From Cryobacterium glucosi (GTDB lineage Bacteria > Actinomycetota > Actinomycetes > Actinomycetales > Microbacteriaceae), in assembly GCF_004402235.1 (NCBI RefSeq), contig NZ_SOFS01000012.1, positions 62,001-126,000 of the forward strand: a stretch of 64,000 nt of DNA, given 5' to 3'. Under the pieces are notes generated by a model. It ran no database searches. It had not been told where the DNA came from and saw only the letters and a list, made by a program, of their open reading frames with translations. Below are positions 1 to 7,872 of the stretch, piece by piece (the first letter of the stretch is position 1; each line of letters opens with the position of its first letter). The position numbers and the translations under genes are program-made.

Positions 1-2
1 GC

Positions 3-533
3 TGGCGGGCGCTCGCGACCCGGCGCCCGGTCCTCTCGCCGGACATCCGCCTCGAGCAGAATCCGGCCTGGCCGATGTTCCGCGCGGCACTCGACGACGC
101 GGAGGTCGGGGGACTGTTCGCCTTCCCTCTCGTCATCGGAACGCTCGAGATCGGCGCCGTCGACCTCTACTCGTCCGTTGCCGGCCCGTTGCCGCCGGAG
201 GCTGTCGCCGACGCAACGGAACTCGCGGATATCGTCGCCCGGGTCGTGCTGCGCCGGGCGCTTCGAGACCACGTCTCCGTGGAACAGGATCCGGAGCGAC
301 TGGATGCCGACGGACCGAACCGTGCCGCCCCGACGCAACCGGAAGCCGAGGGATTCTCGCGCCGCGTGATCCACCAGGCCACGGGGATGATCCTTGCCCA
401 GCTGAATCTCTCCGCCACGGATGCATTGCTGCTCCTCCGTGGTTACGCTTTCTCAAACGGACGATCGGTGCGGTCCGTCGCACACGATGTGGTCGCCCGG
501 AAAATTGATTTCTCCACGGTTATCGCACCTTAG
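3..533 (+). CDS. GAF-ANTAR domain protein, 5'-truncated by window edge
   Basis: The reading frame is open from base 3, so the true start lies upstream of the window; the first internal ATG is at 75 but the frame before it (WRALATRRPVLSPDIRLE) reads like the middle of a GAF domain. The C-terminal ~55 residues match an ANTAR RNA-binding module: the VIHQATGMILAQL helix, an acidic/aliphatic turn, then a helix ending DVVARKIDF. ANTAR proteins act as transcription antiterminators that bind paired hexaloop hairpins; the GAF part would sense a small ligand. The next gene, starting 9 bp downstream, has the same architecture, so the two look like a tandem duplication in one operon. Which signal is sensed cannot be told from sequence. 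Confidence 0.85.
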   Translation, partial: WRALATRRPVLSPDIRLEQNPAWPMFRAALDDAEVGGLFAFPLVIGTLEIGAVDLYSSVAGPLPPEAVADATELADIVARVVLRRALRDHVSVEQDPERLDADGPNRAAPTQPEAEGFSRRVIHQATGMILAQLNLSATDALLLLRGYAFSNGRSVRSVAHDVVARKIDFSTVIAP

Positions 534-542
534 GATTACAAC

Positions 543-1256
543 ATGGTCACACAATCCCGGGAGGGTCAGCTCGTCGAGACGTTCGTCACGCTGGCCGACA
601 CGCTCGTCGTCGGCTACGACGTCGTCGACCTCCTGCAGACTCTCGTCGAGCGGTGCGCGCTCCTCTTCGGAGCGTCCGCGGTGGGTATCATCCTCTCGGC
701 CGGTCACGGAGACTTCGAGGTCGTGGCCTCCACCAACGAGCGCACCCGGCTGGTCGAAATCCTCCAGCTGCGAGCGGGCGCCGGTCCCTGCGTCGAGTGC
801 GTGACGACCGGTGCCGCTGTCGCCATTCCCGACCTCGACGTCGTCGCCCCGAAATGGCCCCTCTTCCGTGCGGGTGCACTCGAACAGGGATTCCTCTCGA
901 TGCACGCCGTTCCCCTGCACCTGCGGGCGACGACCATCGGCTCACTCAATCTTTTCTGGGACCGTCTCGGCGGCCTTGGCGCCGAGGACCTGCGCACCGT
1001 TCAGGCCCTCGCGGACACGGCGACGATCGGAATCCTGCAGGAACGCGCGATCCGCGAGAGCGACATCGCTCGCGCACAGCTCCAGCACGCGCTCAACAGC
1101 CGCGTCGTGATCGAACAGGCCAAGGGCGTCATCGCGTTCATGCACGACGTCGACATGAGCGAGGCGTTCACGATGCTCCGTGACTACGCCAGGAGCCACA
1201 ACAGGCCGCTCGCCGAAGTATCCGCGGCCGTCGTCGATCGCACCCTTCGCCTCTGA
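543..1256 (+). CDS. GAF and ANTAR domain-containing regulator
   Basis: 237 aa. A GAF domain spans roughly residues 15-165 (ending in the ALADTATIGIL helix), followed by an ANTAR domain at about 175-232 with the signature VVIEQAKGVIA and the terminal helical segment AEVSAAVVDRTLRL. This is the standard two-domain layout of actinobacterial ANTAR regulators, which act in the cytoplasm as RNA-binding antiterminators. The ATG at 543 follows the stop of a similar GAF-ANTAR gene by 9 bp, indicating co-transcription. The leader of the next gene (1257-1335) can form two alternative hairpins, but I do not see the paired hexaloops that ANTAR proteins recognise. Family assignment is firm; target and ligand are unknown. 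Confidence 0.9.
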   Translation: MVTQSREGQLVETFVTLADTLVVGYDVVDLLQTLVERCALLFGASAVGIILSAGHGDFEVVASTNERTRLVEILQLRAGAGPCVECVTTGAAVAIPDLDVVAPKWPLFRAGALEQGFLSMHAVPLHLRATTIGSLNLFWDRLGGLGAEDLRTVQALADTATIGILQERAIRESDIARAQLQHALNSRVVIEQAKGVIAFMHDVDMSEAFTMLRDYARSHNRPLAEVSAAVVDRTLRL

Positions 1257-1268
1257 ACCGGTTCTGCA

Positions 1269-1274
1269 TATACT
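1269..1274 (+). promoter_or_regulatory. Candidate -10 element of the 1336 gene
   Basis: TATACT lies 61 bp before the ATG at 1336, in the gap after the GAF-ANTAR gene. It is a good sigma-A -10 match in GC-rich DNA; the region 17 bp upstream (TTCGCC) is a poor -35. If used, transcription would start near 1281 and give a ~55-nt leader containing the alternative hairpins at 1293-1326. Confidence 0.4.
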
Positions 1275-1292
1275 GGGGTTGCGCCCCGGACC

Positions 1293-1326
1293 CTGGCTGC
1301 ACATGGACAGTTCACTGAGCCAGTGA
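1293..1326 (+). promoter_or_regulatory. Leader with two mutually exclusive hairpins
   Basis: CTGGCT (1293-1298) can pair with AGCCAG (1318-1323), while TCACTG (1312-1317) can pair with CAGTGA (1321-1326) around a 3-nt loop. The two pairings share bases 1318-1323 or 1321-1326 and cannot coexist. The second hairpin abuts the ribosome binding site (GAGGGA, about 1325-1330) of the gene at 1336. This is the geometry of a switchable leader, but the stems are only 6 bp and no regulator is demonstrated. Confidence 0.3.
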
Positions 1327-1335
1327 GGGAAGACG

Positions 1336-1674
1336 ATGAAGCGCATATTCCACGCAGGGGGATCCGTCGTAACCGGGAGTGACCTTGCCGATGCTGTCAT
1401 GCAGTATGCCGAGAGACTGAGTACCCGAGGCCAGGTCGAAGTTGTCGACATTCCCGTCATCGGCGACAGCGGTCAGGTCGGGAGGGCCCAGTTCCTGATC
1501 GGCGCGGCGAGCCAGTTGACGAGCGTCACGTCCCCGACAGGTTTCCGCGAACTCGTCGATACCGACATCACCGCGGGCCTGCGCAGGAAGGCGCTCGCTC
1601 CGATGGCGGTGCCCCAGGGTGCTTGGACCGGCGACGGTCTCGATGCTCCCCAGTTCGACGAATTCGACTACTGA
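1336..1674 (+). CDS. Conserved-looking small protein of unknown function
   Basis: 112 aa, ATG preceded by a purine-rich GAGGGAAG ribosome binding site at a good distance. I do not recognise a family. The protein is soluble: no signal peptide or membrane segment. It opens MKRIFHAGGSVVTGSDLADAVMQ, has a central alternation of hydrophobic strands (QVEVVDIPVIG) suggesting an alpha/beta fold, and ends in the acidic tail QFDEFDY. The segment from residue 30 to 60 could be a strand-turn-helix but no catalytic motif is visible. It ends tail to tail with the universal stress gene, the two stop codons overlapping within 7 bp. Codon usage resembles its neighbours, so I judge it a real gene. Confidence 0.7.
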   Translation: MKRIFHAGGSVVTGSDLADAVMQYAERLSTRGQVEVVDIPVIGDSGQVGRAQFLIGAASQLTSVTSPTGFRELVDTDITAGLRRKALAPMAVPQGAWTGDGLDAPQFDEFDY

Positions 1675-2573
1675 GGACGTCCCGTCTGACCGCTTGACGA
1701 CGTCCCGTCGATTCGGCGCGGAATGACCACGATCGGGCAGGGCAGGTTGAGCAGCACGTCGTGGCTCACCGAGCCCAGGATGAGGCTCCCGACCGAGCCG
1801 CGTCCGTGCGTGCCGACCACGAGCAGTTCAGCCTCGGCGGACGCATCGACGAGTGCAGGGGCGGCCGGCCCGGTGTCGAGGATCTCGACGACGTCGAGTC
1901 CTGGACGGGCGTCCCGCACCCGTTGGGCCGTGATCGCGAGCGCTTCGGCATTGGCTTCGCGGAGCGCTTCGAACGGCACCGTCGCGCCGAGGTCGATCGC
2001 AACCGTCATCGGAATCGACCAGGAGTGCACGATCCGGAGTCCGCGCCCGAGCCTGACCGCTTCGTCGGCAGCCCAGTCGAGGGCTTCCGTGCCGGCGGGG
2101 TCGTCGTCGAACCCGACGACGACAGGGCCGATCCGCGGTCGCCACGTCGCCGGAACGACGACGACCGGGCAGTGCGCGTGCGCTGCGAGGCGGAGGGGGA
2201 GCGTCCCGTAGACGGCGCCGGTCAGGAGCCCGGTCTTGTTCGAGCCGATCACCATCAGGTCCGCAGAAGCGGATGCCCTGACGAGCTCGTCGACGGGGAC
2301 ACCGTGTCGGATGTAGCTCGTCCTGCGGCACCCCGGAGCCCGGCGTTCCACTTCATGGGTCGCCGCGGCCAGCGCGCGTTCGTAGGCAGGCTGGAAGCTG
2401 AGGGCGACGTCGTGCGGCGACCAACCCAGCTCGACGACGGTCGTGAGTTCGAGCTCGATCGGTTGTGCGTCCGATTCGGCGGACGAGCGGTCGACCGCTC
2501 GGGTGATCGCCCAATCCAGGGCTGCAGCACTGGCCGGCCCGCCGTCAATCGCAACGATCACGTTCTCCGTCAT
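1668..2573 (-). CDS. Universal stress protein with two Usp domains
   Basis: 301 aa. I start at the ATG at 2573 (MTENVIVAIDGG), because the frame upstream is arginine-rich antisense sequence and a TACACT hexamer sits 6 nt before this ATG. Two Usp domains follow each other: residues ~1-145 begin NVIVAIDGGP and residues ~150-295 begin PVVVGFDDD. Each carries an ATP-binding loop of the G-x2-G-x9-G(S/T) type: IGSNKTGLLTGAVYG in the first, slightly degenerate, and VGTHGRGSVGSLILG in the second, which is canonical. Tandem Usp proteins are typical of actinobacteria and are linked to dormancy and redox stress. It is monocistronic here, converging on the unknown gene at 1336-1674. Confidence 0.93.
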   Translation of the reverse strand: MTENVIVAIDGGPASAAALDWAITRAVDRSSAESDAQPIELELTTVVELGWSPHDVALSFQPAYERALAAATHEVERRAPGCRRTSYIRHGVPVDELVRASASADLMVIGSNKTGLLTGAVYGTLPLRLAAHAHCPVVVVPATWRPRIGPVVVGFDDDPAGTEALDWAADEAVRLGRGLRIVHSWSIPMTVAIDLGATVPFEALREANAEALAITAQRVRDARPGLDVVEILDTGPAAPALVDASAEAELLVVGTHGRGSVGSLILGSVSHDVLLNLPCPIVVIPRRIDGTSSSGQTGRPQ

Positions 2574-2579
2574 GCCCGC

Positions 2580-2585
2580 AGTGTA
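2580..2585 (-). promoter_or_regulatory. -10 hexamer for leaderless usp transcript
   Basis: TACACT on the minus strand ends 6 nt before the ATG at 2573. Transcription from it would begin at or within a base of the start codon. Confidence 0.55.
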
Positions 2586-2626
2586 CGCCCGGGGTGCACT
2601 GCCAGCCCGCCGCCGGACCGCCGGGC

Positions 2627-2632
2627 TACTAT
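2627..2632 (+). promoter_or_regulatory. -10 hexamer for leaderless DUF427 transcript
   Basis: TACTAT ends 6 nt before the ATG at 2639, and there is no Shine-Dalgarno sequence in front of this start. Confidence 0.55.
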
Positions 2633-2638
2633 GGCCCG

Positions 2639-3142
2639 ATGACATCCGCACACAGGGACAGGGTCGTCCCCGGTCCCGGCCAGGAATCGGTGTGGGACTA
2701 CCCGCGCCCGCCCAGGGTCGAGCCCGTCTCCGAGGAAGTGGTGATCCGCTTCGGTGGGCTCGAGATCGCGCGCACCGAAAACGCGGTCCGCGTGCTCGAG
2801 ACGAGCCACCCGCCGGCGTATTACCTTCCCCGCGATGCCTTCCGCCCCGGTTCTCTCGTGCCGGCGGACGGCCGATCGGTGTGCGAATACAAGGGAACCG
2901 CGTCATACCTGACCGTCGTGTCCGGCACTGCTCGTGCCGTCGGCGCTGCCTGGACCTACCCTGAGCCCGAGCCTGGGTTCGAATCGCTCGCGGGCCGGAT
3001 CGCACTGTATCCGGGGCGGATGGATCTTTGCACTGTCGACGGTGAAGTCGTCCACGCGCAGGCCGGATCCTTCTATGGCGGTTGGATCACCTCGCGGGTC
3101 GTCGGGCCGTTCAAGGGGGAGCCGGGCACCCTCGGCTGGTAG
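2639..3142 (+). CDS. DUF427 domain-containing protein
   Basis: 167 aa from the ATG at 2639 (MTSAHRDRVVPG). DUF427 proteins have a small beta-tent fold; the typical features are visible: a conserved PRDAF-type segment (YYLPRDAF), the middle motif CEYKGTASYLTV, and AWTYPEPEPGFESLAGRIALYP. The canonical family pattern is W-x-Y-x-P followed by a conserved F/Y-P near the end. The biochemical role of the family is not established, although it is common in actinobacteria and often annotated as nucleotidyltransferase-like. Divergent from the universal stress gene with 65 bp between starts. An in-frame earlier start at 2594 is less likely because the TACTAT hexamer would then be inside the gene. Confidence 0.88.
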   Translation: MTSAHRDRVVPGPGQESVWDYPRPPRVEPVSEEVVIRFGGLEIARTENAVRVLETSHPPAYYLPRDAFRPGSLVPADGRSVCEYKGTASYLTVVSGTARAVGAAWTYPEPEPGFESLAGRIALYPGRMDLCTVDGEVVHAQAGSFYGGWITSRVVGPFKGEPGTLGW

Positions 3143-3168
3143 ACCTGCCGCGATTTCGGGCATCTGGC

Positions 3169-3174
3169 TACACT
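3169..3174 (+). promoter_or_regulatory. -10 hexamer for leaderless permease transcript
   Basis: TACACT ends 6 nt before the ATG at 3181; the spacing matches the other leaderless-type starts in the window. Confidence 0.5.
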
Positions 3175-3180
3175 CGGGGC

Positions 3181-4911
3181 ATGTCCGACAGGTACCCGAG
3201 GGGGCAGGACGGCCCCGTTCCGCCCGAACCCGCCTCCCCGGCTGACGACGACGCGCTCACGGTGGAGTCACCGGCCGTGATCGAACTGGGCATCACGCCA
3301 CTGGACGGGAGCGCGCCGAGGACGGCCGCGACCGAGATCGTCGGCTTCGGAGTCGACGACGACCTGCCCGACGACGCCGACGACGTACCGACGGGGGTGG
3401 CCGCGCCCGTGGCGAGTCCACGGGTCAGCGACGACGAAATCGTCCTCGTCGATGCCGCTCTCGCCGAGGAGCCGCGGCTCGTGATCGAGCGTTACGCACA
3501 GGCTCCGACCCCGGTGGTGAACCGGGTCGGACGCGGAAGCCGGGTCTTCCGTCTCTGGTTCGCGGTCATGGCATCCGTCGTCAGCGTCGCGGTCGGTGCG
3601 CGCCTCGCCTACCTCGGACTCAGCATCCGCCAGGTCGTACTCGTCACCGTGCTCGGCATCGTGCTCTCCCTGATCCCGCTCGGCCTGGGAACCCTGGCCG
3701 GTCGGCGCAACGGGCAGTCGATGGTCATGCTGTCGCGGGCAACGTTCGGCGTGATCGGAAACGTCGTTCCCACCGTGTTCGCCCTGCTTGTCCGGATGGC
3801 CTGGGGCGCACTGCTCCTCGCCATCCTGGGCCGGGCCGTGACCGCAGCAACGAGGCCGCCGACGCTGGCAGGTGGAACCAGGGACGGGTCCGTTCCGCTC
3901 CCCGCGCTGGCGGTCCTGATCGTGGCGACCGTGGTCGCGCTCTTCGGCTATGCGCTCATCCGCTCCGTTCAGGCCGTGCTCGCCGTCGCAGGTGCCGCCC
4001 TGGTGATCGCGGTGATGGTGCTCTCGGCCGGACTCGTCGACGTGGGCTCGGCGCTCACTGTTCCGGATGGAAGCGGTTTCACGGTGTTCGGCGGGGTCAC
4101 CCTCGTGTTCGCCTACCTGGGACTCGCCTGGGCGTCGAGCGGCGCAGACCTTGCACGCTATCAGGGCAGGTCCGGTTCCGGATCGAATGCGGTTCTCTGG
4201 CTCCTCGCGGGGGTCGGGGTACCTGCCCTCGTCCTCGCCTCCTGGGGGGCACTGCTCGTCTCGTCCCAGGGCCAGCGGGGAGCAGACCTCGCCGTCGACC
4301 CGGTCGGAACGCTCGCCGCGCTCCTGCCCGCCGGTCTCGAATGGCCGTTGCTTCTGCTCGGAACGGTCACCGTGCTCTCCGCACTGATCCTGACGTTGTA
4401 CTCGGGCGGCCTGGCGGCCGCGGCGCTGTCCTCCGGGCTCCCTCGGGCCGCGGGAGTCGCTCTCACGGCGATGGGCGCGGCACTGCTCCTCCTGCCGTCC
4501 GGTGGGTTGGGTGTCCGGGCGGCGTTCCTCACCGTGCCACTGACCCTCGCGATCCCGGTCGCGGCCTGGTCGGGGCTGTTCTCCGCCGAGACGTTCGTGC
4601 GCGCCAATCGGTACGACACCCGCAGCCTCCTGAAGCGCGGTGGAGCGTATGCGGACGTGCGCTGGGTCAATCTGGCCGCCTTCGTCGTCTTCAGCGTGGT
4701 CGGCTGGGGGCTTCTCGTCCCGGGGGAGGGCTGGTCGGCCTGGCAGGGATACCTCTTTGAACCACTCGGCATCGACCCCGGCGGGGAATTCGCGGCGACG
4801 AACCCCGGCGTCCTGATCGTCTTCGCCCTGGGCCTCGCGACACCCCTCCTCGCGGGCATTCCGGCGATCCGCAGGCAGGAGAACGCCAGGACCCCGGCGT
4901 CCGCGGGGTGA
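3181..4911 (+). CDS. NCS1-type purine-cytosine permease-like transporter
   Basis: 576 aa, membrane protein. The first ~120 residues are an acidic cytoplasmic extension (DDDLPDDADDVP), longer than usual for the family. About twelve membrane segments follow, starting near residue 122 (FRLWFAVMASVVSVAVGARLAYLG) and including the helix pair ATFGVIGNVVP / FALLVRMAWGALLL characteristic of cytosine permease-like NCS1 proteins. Late motifs such as AAWSGLFSAETFVR and YDTRSLLKRGGAY also fit the family. NCS1 carriers move nucleobases, allantoin or hydantoins with Na+ or H+; the substrate here cannot be assigned because no catabolic genes are adjacent. The start at 3181 is preferred over an in-frame upstream start because of the TACACT hexamer. 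Confidence 0.8.
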   Translation: MSDRYPRGQDGPVPPEPASPADDDALTVESPAVIELGITPLDGSAPRTAATEIVGFGVDDDLPDDADDVPTGVAAPVASPRVSDDEIVLVDAALAEEPRLVIERYAQAPTPVVNRVGRGSRVFRLWFAVMASVVSVAVGARLAYLGLSIRQVVLVTVLGIVLSLIPLGLGTLAGRRNGQSMVMLSRATFGVIGNVVPTVFALLVRMAWGALLLAILGRAVTAATRPPTLAGGTRDGSVPLPALAVLIVATVVALFGYALIRSVQAVLAVAGAALVIAVMVLSAGLVDVGSALTVPDGSGFTVFGGVTLVFAYLGLAWASSGADLARYQGRSGSGSNAVLWLLAGVGVPALVLASWGALLVSSQGQRGADLAVDPVGTLAALLPAGLEWPLLLLGTVTVLSALILTLYSGGLAAAALSSGLPRAAGVALTAMGAALLLLPSGGLGVRAAFLTVPLTLAIPVAAWSGLFSAETFVRANRYDTRSLLKRGGAYADVRWVNLAAFVVFSVVGWGLLVPGEGWSAWQGYLFEPLGIDPGGEFAATNPGVLIVFALGLATPLLAGIPAIRRQENARTPASAG

Positions 4912-4991
4912 GTCCACGGGTCGCCGGGTGGGTGTCGTGAGACCGGCGCCTGCGAGTCGGCGCCCTGAGAATGGCCGGCGTAGCGCACGGG

Positions 4992-4997
4992 TAGGCT
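4992..4997 (+). promoter_or_regulatory. -10 hexamer for leaderless nif3 transcript
   Basis: TAGGCT ends 6 nt before the GTG at 5004; no ribosome binding site precedes the start. Confidence 0.55.
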
Positions 4998-5003
4998 GAC
5001 GGG

Positions 5004-5825
5004 GTGTCCTATTCGCTCGCAGAGATCACCCGGACCGTCCACGAGCTCTGGCCGTTGTCGGGTGCGGAGACGTGGGATGCACCCGGACTCGTGAGCGGCG
5101 ACCCGTCGAACCGGGTCGATTCCGTCCTCCTCGCGGTCGACGCCGTCTCCGCGACCGTCGATGAGGCGATCGAGGTCGGTGCCGACCTCCTTCTCGTCCA
5201 CCATCCGCTCCTTCTTCGCGGAGTCACGTCCATCGCAGAGGACCGGTACAAGGGTGCCCTCCTGGCCAGGTTGATCCGGTCGGACTGCGCACTCCTCGCC
5301 GCGCACACGAACGCGGATGTCGTCGTCGACGGTGTCTCCGACGTCCTCGCGTCGCGACTCGGACTCGTGGACGCCCAGCCGATCACCGCGGGAACCGTGC
5401 CAGGGACCGGTATCGGGCGGGTCGGGCTGCTCGGGACTCCGACCACACTCGGCCAGCTCGCCCGGCGCCTCGCGACGATCCTGCCCGCGACAGCCTCCGG
5501 GATCCGCGTCTCGGGGGAGTACACCGCACCGGTTCGCTCTGTCGCGCTCTGCGGTGGAGCGGGGGACTCCCTGCTCAGCGTTCCGTCCGTGCTGGCCGCG
5601 GATGTCTACATCACCGCCGACCTCCGTCATCACCCGGCCTCCGAGGCGAGGGAACAGGCGCTGCTCGACGGAAACACACCGGCGCTGATCGACGTGTCAC
5701 ACTGGGCGAGCGAGTGGTTGTGGCTCGACACCGCCGCCGACGCGTTGCGGAACGCTTTTCCGGGACTACGGGTGGACGTGAGCGATCTGCGCACGGACCC
5801 GTGGGACTTCGTCATCGTGCAGTAA
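5004..5825 (+). CDS. Nif3-like dinuclear metal centre protein
   Basis: 273 aa with GTG start. Nif3/YbgI proteins form toroidal hexamers with a two-metal site; the ligands are recognisable as the HHP of LLLVHHPLLLRG, the AHTNAD segment, and a C-terminal histidine and glutamate in DVSHWASEW. The family is often named GTP cyclohydrolase 1 type 2, but its physiological role is debated. Length is at the short end, without the large inserted PII-like domain. It precedes cdsZ and rnpB in the same direction, an arrangement I know from related actinobacteria. Metal motif and position make the family call firm; the reaction is not. Confidence 0.9.
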   Translation: MSYSLAEITRTVHELWPLSGAETWDAPGLVSGDPSNRVDSVLLAVDAVSATVDEAIEVGADLLLVHHPLLLRGVTSIAEDRYKGALLARLIRSDCALLAAHTNADVVVDGVSDVLASRLGLVDAQPITAGTVPGTGIGRVGLLGTPTTLGQLARRLATILPATASGIRVSGEYTAPVRSVALCGGAGDSLLSVPSVLAADVYITADLRHHPASEAREQALLDGNTPALIDVSHWASEWLWLDTAADALRNAFPGLRVDVSDLRTDPWDFVIVQ

Positions 5826-5898
5826 CCTGCACAACCCCACCGACAGTATCCGGCCACCGGGCCGGTCGAACTCAATACCCGTGAAGGTCAGGACTCAA

Positions 5899-6636
5899 GT
5901 GAAGGCATCCCCCATCGAGCAGAAGGAACTGCTCCGGCTCCAGGCTCTCGACATCAGGCTCCAGCAGGTCGACCACCAGACCAGGGCGCTCGCCCAGCAC
6001 GCCGAACTCACCGCACTCGCCGGAACCGCGGACAAGACCCGGATGAACCTCACGACTCTCCACGGAGAAGTCGAGGACGTTCGTCTCGAACTGAACCGGA
6101 TCGAGTCCGACGTCGAGGTCGTCGAGAAGCGCATCAAGCGCGACGACGAACGCCTGCAGACGACGAGTTCGGTCAAGGACGTCCAGGCGCTCGACACCGA
6201 ACTCGCCGCACTCCGCAAACGGCTGCTCGCCCTCGAAGAGATCGAGATCGCCGTGATGGAGCGCCTCGAGGAACGTGAATCCGCTGTTGCGGTCGTCGAA
6301 GCGGAACGGGACGCGCTGGCCGCCCGAGTCGAGGAGACCGAGACCTCACGCGACGCCGACCTCGCCACCCTGCACCGCCAGCTCGAGGAACTCCGCCGCG
6401 ACCGGGCCGTGATCGCAGGGACGATCGCGCCGGATCTCGCGAGCCTCTACGAGAAGCTCTTCGTGAGCGGCCACGGGAACGCTGCCGCGCTGTTGCGCCA
6501 GCGCACCTGCAGCGGATGCACCATCACCCTCACCGGAAGCGACCTCGAGTCCGTGCGGTCGTCTGCGGCCGACGAGGTGCTGTTCTGCCCGGATTGTGGT
6601 GCGATCCTTGTGCGCACGGAGGAGTCCGGAATCTGA
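5899..6636 (+). CDS. Zinc ribbon coiled-coil protein (CdsZ-like)
   Basis: 245 aa from the GTG at 5899 (read as MKASPIEQKELLRLQALD); an in-frame GTG at 5881 would add six residues. I prefer 5899 because family members begin at this point and GAAGGTCAGG provides a ribosome binding site upstream. Residues ~5-180 are heptad-rich coiled coil (QALDIRLQQVDHQTRAL, ELNRIESDVEVVEKRIK). The C-terminus is a zinc ribbon with CSGC and CPDC pairs separated by ~25 residues. Actinobacterial homologues are annotated as C4-type zinc ribbon proteins and have been implicated in rRNA/ribosome-related or cell-surface functions; I would not assign one here. RNase P RNA follows 20 bp after the stop. Confidence 0.88.
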   Translation: MKASPIEQKELLRLQALDIRLQQVDHQTRALAQHAELTALAGTADKTRMNLTTLHGEVEDVRLELNRIESDVEVVEKRIKRDDERLQTTSSVKDVQALDTELAALRKRLLALEEIEIAVMERLEERESAVAVVEAERDALAARVEETETSRDADLATLHRQLEELRRDRAVIAGTIAPDLASLYEKLFVSGHGNAAALLRQRTCSGCTITLTGSDLESVRSSAADEVLFCPDCGAILVRTEESGI

Positions 6637-6655
6637 TCCTGTAGTCTGGGAGGAA

Positions 6656-7028
6656 GAATGGGTCGGCAAGACGGCCGCGTCAGCCGGTTCCCTTCGGGGG
6701 AGCGGCTGCCGAGGAACGTCCGGGCTCCACAGAGCAGGGCGGTGGGTAACACCCACCCGGGGTAACCCGCGAGACAGTGCCACAGAAAGTAGACCGCCAC
6801 CGTTTTTCGGTGGTAAGGGTGAAACGGTGGTGTAAGAGACCACCAGAGGCCAGGGTGACCTGGTCGGCTCGGTAAACCTCGTCCGGAGCAAGGTCACACA
6901 GGAAACGTTAAGGCGGCTCGCCGAGTTTCCGGGTAGACCGCTAGAGGGCTGCGGCAACGTAGTCCCGAGATAGATGGCCGTCCCCGGTGAAAACCGGGAC
7001 AGAACCCGGCGTACCAGCCGGCCCATTC
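6656..7028 (+). ncRNA. rnpB: RNase P RNA, bacterial class A
   Basis: The catalytic RNA of RNase P, which removes 5' leaders from precursor tRNAs. Ends are set by helix P1: GAATGGGTCGGC at 6656-6667 pairs with GCCGGCCCATTC at about 7017-7028. Conserved core elements appear in order: GAGGAACGTCCGGGCTCC (P3/P4 junction, ~6711), CAGGGCGGTGGGTAACACC (~6735), CCGCGAGACAGTGCCACAGA (~6767), AAGGGTGAAACGGTGG (~6817), GTAAGAGACCACCAG, then the distal half with TAGATGGCCGTCC (~6971) and GACAGAACCCGGCGTACC near the 3' end, which carries the sequence that pairs with the tRNA acceptor. Start and end are accurate to a few bases. Located directly after the CdsZ-like gene. GC-rich inverted sequence CCCCGTTGGGG follows at ~7036 and could help termination. 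Confidence 0.95.
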
Positions 7029-7100
7029 CCCTTTTCCCCGTTGGGGCCGCTTCCCCCACGGGGTGCCGTCACCCGGCCACGGGACGAGACCGGTCCTGGT

Positions 7101-7865
7101 CTAGTCCAGGTCTTTCACGGCGAGGGCCGCAGCCCCGAGAATGCCGGCGTTGTTCTTGTGCACGGCCGGGACGATCGGCGTGTGCAGCGCGAGCAGGGGC
7201 AGGAAATCGTCGTGGTGCTTGGAGACGCCGCCGCCGACGACGAACAGGTCGGGGGAGAAGAGCGCCTCGAGCGTGGAGTAGTACCTCTGCAGGCGTGCCG
7301 CCCAGGCCGACCAGGAGAGATTCTCCCGTTCCCGCGCGGAGTACGAGGCGCGGGTCTCGTAGTCGACTCCGTCGATCTGCAGGTGACCGAGTTCGGTGTT
7401 GGGCACGAGCACCCCGTCGTTCAGGAGCGCCGTGCCGATGCCGGTGCCGAGGGTGGTCAGGATCACCACGCCCTCCACCCCCTGCGCGGCACCGAACTGG
7501 GATTCGGCGTACCCCGCGGCATCCGCGTCGTTCACGAACGTGATGGGTGCGCCGAGGCTCCTTGCGAACAGGGCCGCGGCCTCGAGGCCGATCCATTTCT
7601 TGGACACGTTGGCGGCCGACATCGTCCGTCCGTGCCTGACGATCGCGGGGAAGCAGATGCCGACGGGGACATCCGTCACGCCAGCAATGGCACTGACCCT
7701 TTCGAGGATGACGCGGGTCGTCTCGACGATGTCGGCAGGGCGCCCGCCCTTGGGCGTGGGGAGCTTGACGCGGTCGGTCAGCAGCGCGCCCGTCGCAAGA
7801 TCGACGAGTGCCCCCTTGATGCCGGTCCCGCCGATGTCGATGCCGATGGCCGTCTGAGAACTCAT
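7101..7865 (-). CDS. ppgK: Polyphosphate glucokinase
   Basis: 254 aa, ROK-family sugar kinase. The N-terminal phosphate-binding loop AIGIDIGGTGIKGALVD and the second loop ILTTLGTGIGTALL are clear. Polyphosphate-type glucokinases have ELGHLQIDG in place of the zinc-finger cysteines of ordinary ROK kinases, exactly as here, and the characteristic PTPKGG segment (residues ~37-42) is present. The enzyme phosphorylates glucose at O6 using polyphosphate or ATP and is the main glucokinase in many actinobacteria. A TAGGTT hexamer 7 nt before the ATG suggests a leaderless mRNA. It lies after rnpB, converging with it, and 17 bp downstream of the map stop codon, both on the minus strand. Confidence 0.95.
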   Translation of the reverse strand: MSSQTAIGIDIGGTGIKGALVDLATGALLTDRVKLPTPKGGRPADIVETTRVILERVSAIAGVTDVPVGICFPAIVRHGRTMSAANVSKKWIGLEAAALFARSLGAPITFVNDADAAGYAESQFGAAQGVEGVVILTTLGTGIGTALLNDGVLVPNTELGHLQIDGVDYETRASYSARERENLSWSAWAARLQRYYSTLEALFSPDLFVVGGGVSKHHDDFLPLLALHTPIVPAVHKNNAGILGAAALAVKDLD

Positions 7866-7872
7866 AGTAGAA

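Noticed and set aside
1275..1335. ANTAR target hairpins before the 1336 gene
   Set aside because: The stems have 3- or 5-nt or very large loops, and not two adjacent 6-nt loops with conserved A and G.
3268..4917. Minus-strand frame opposite the NCS1 permease
   Set aside because: Highly charged, no domain, and no ribosome binding site; the plus-strand protein has twelve clear membrane helices.
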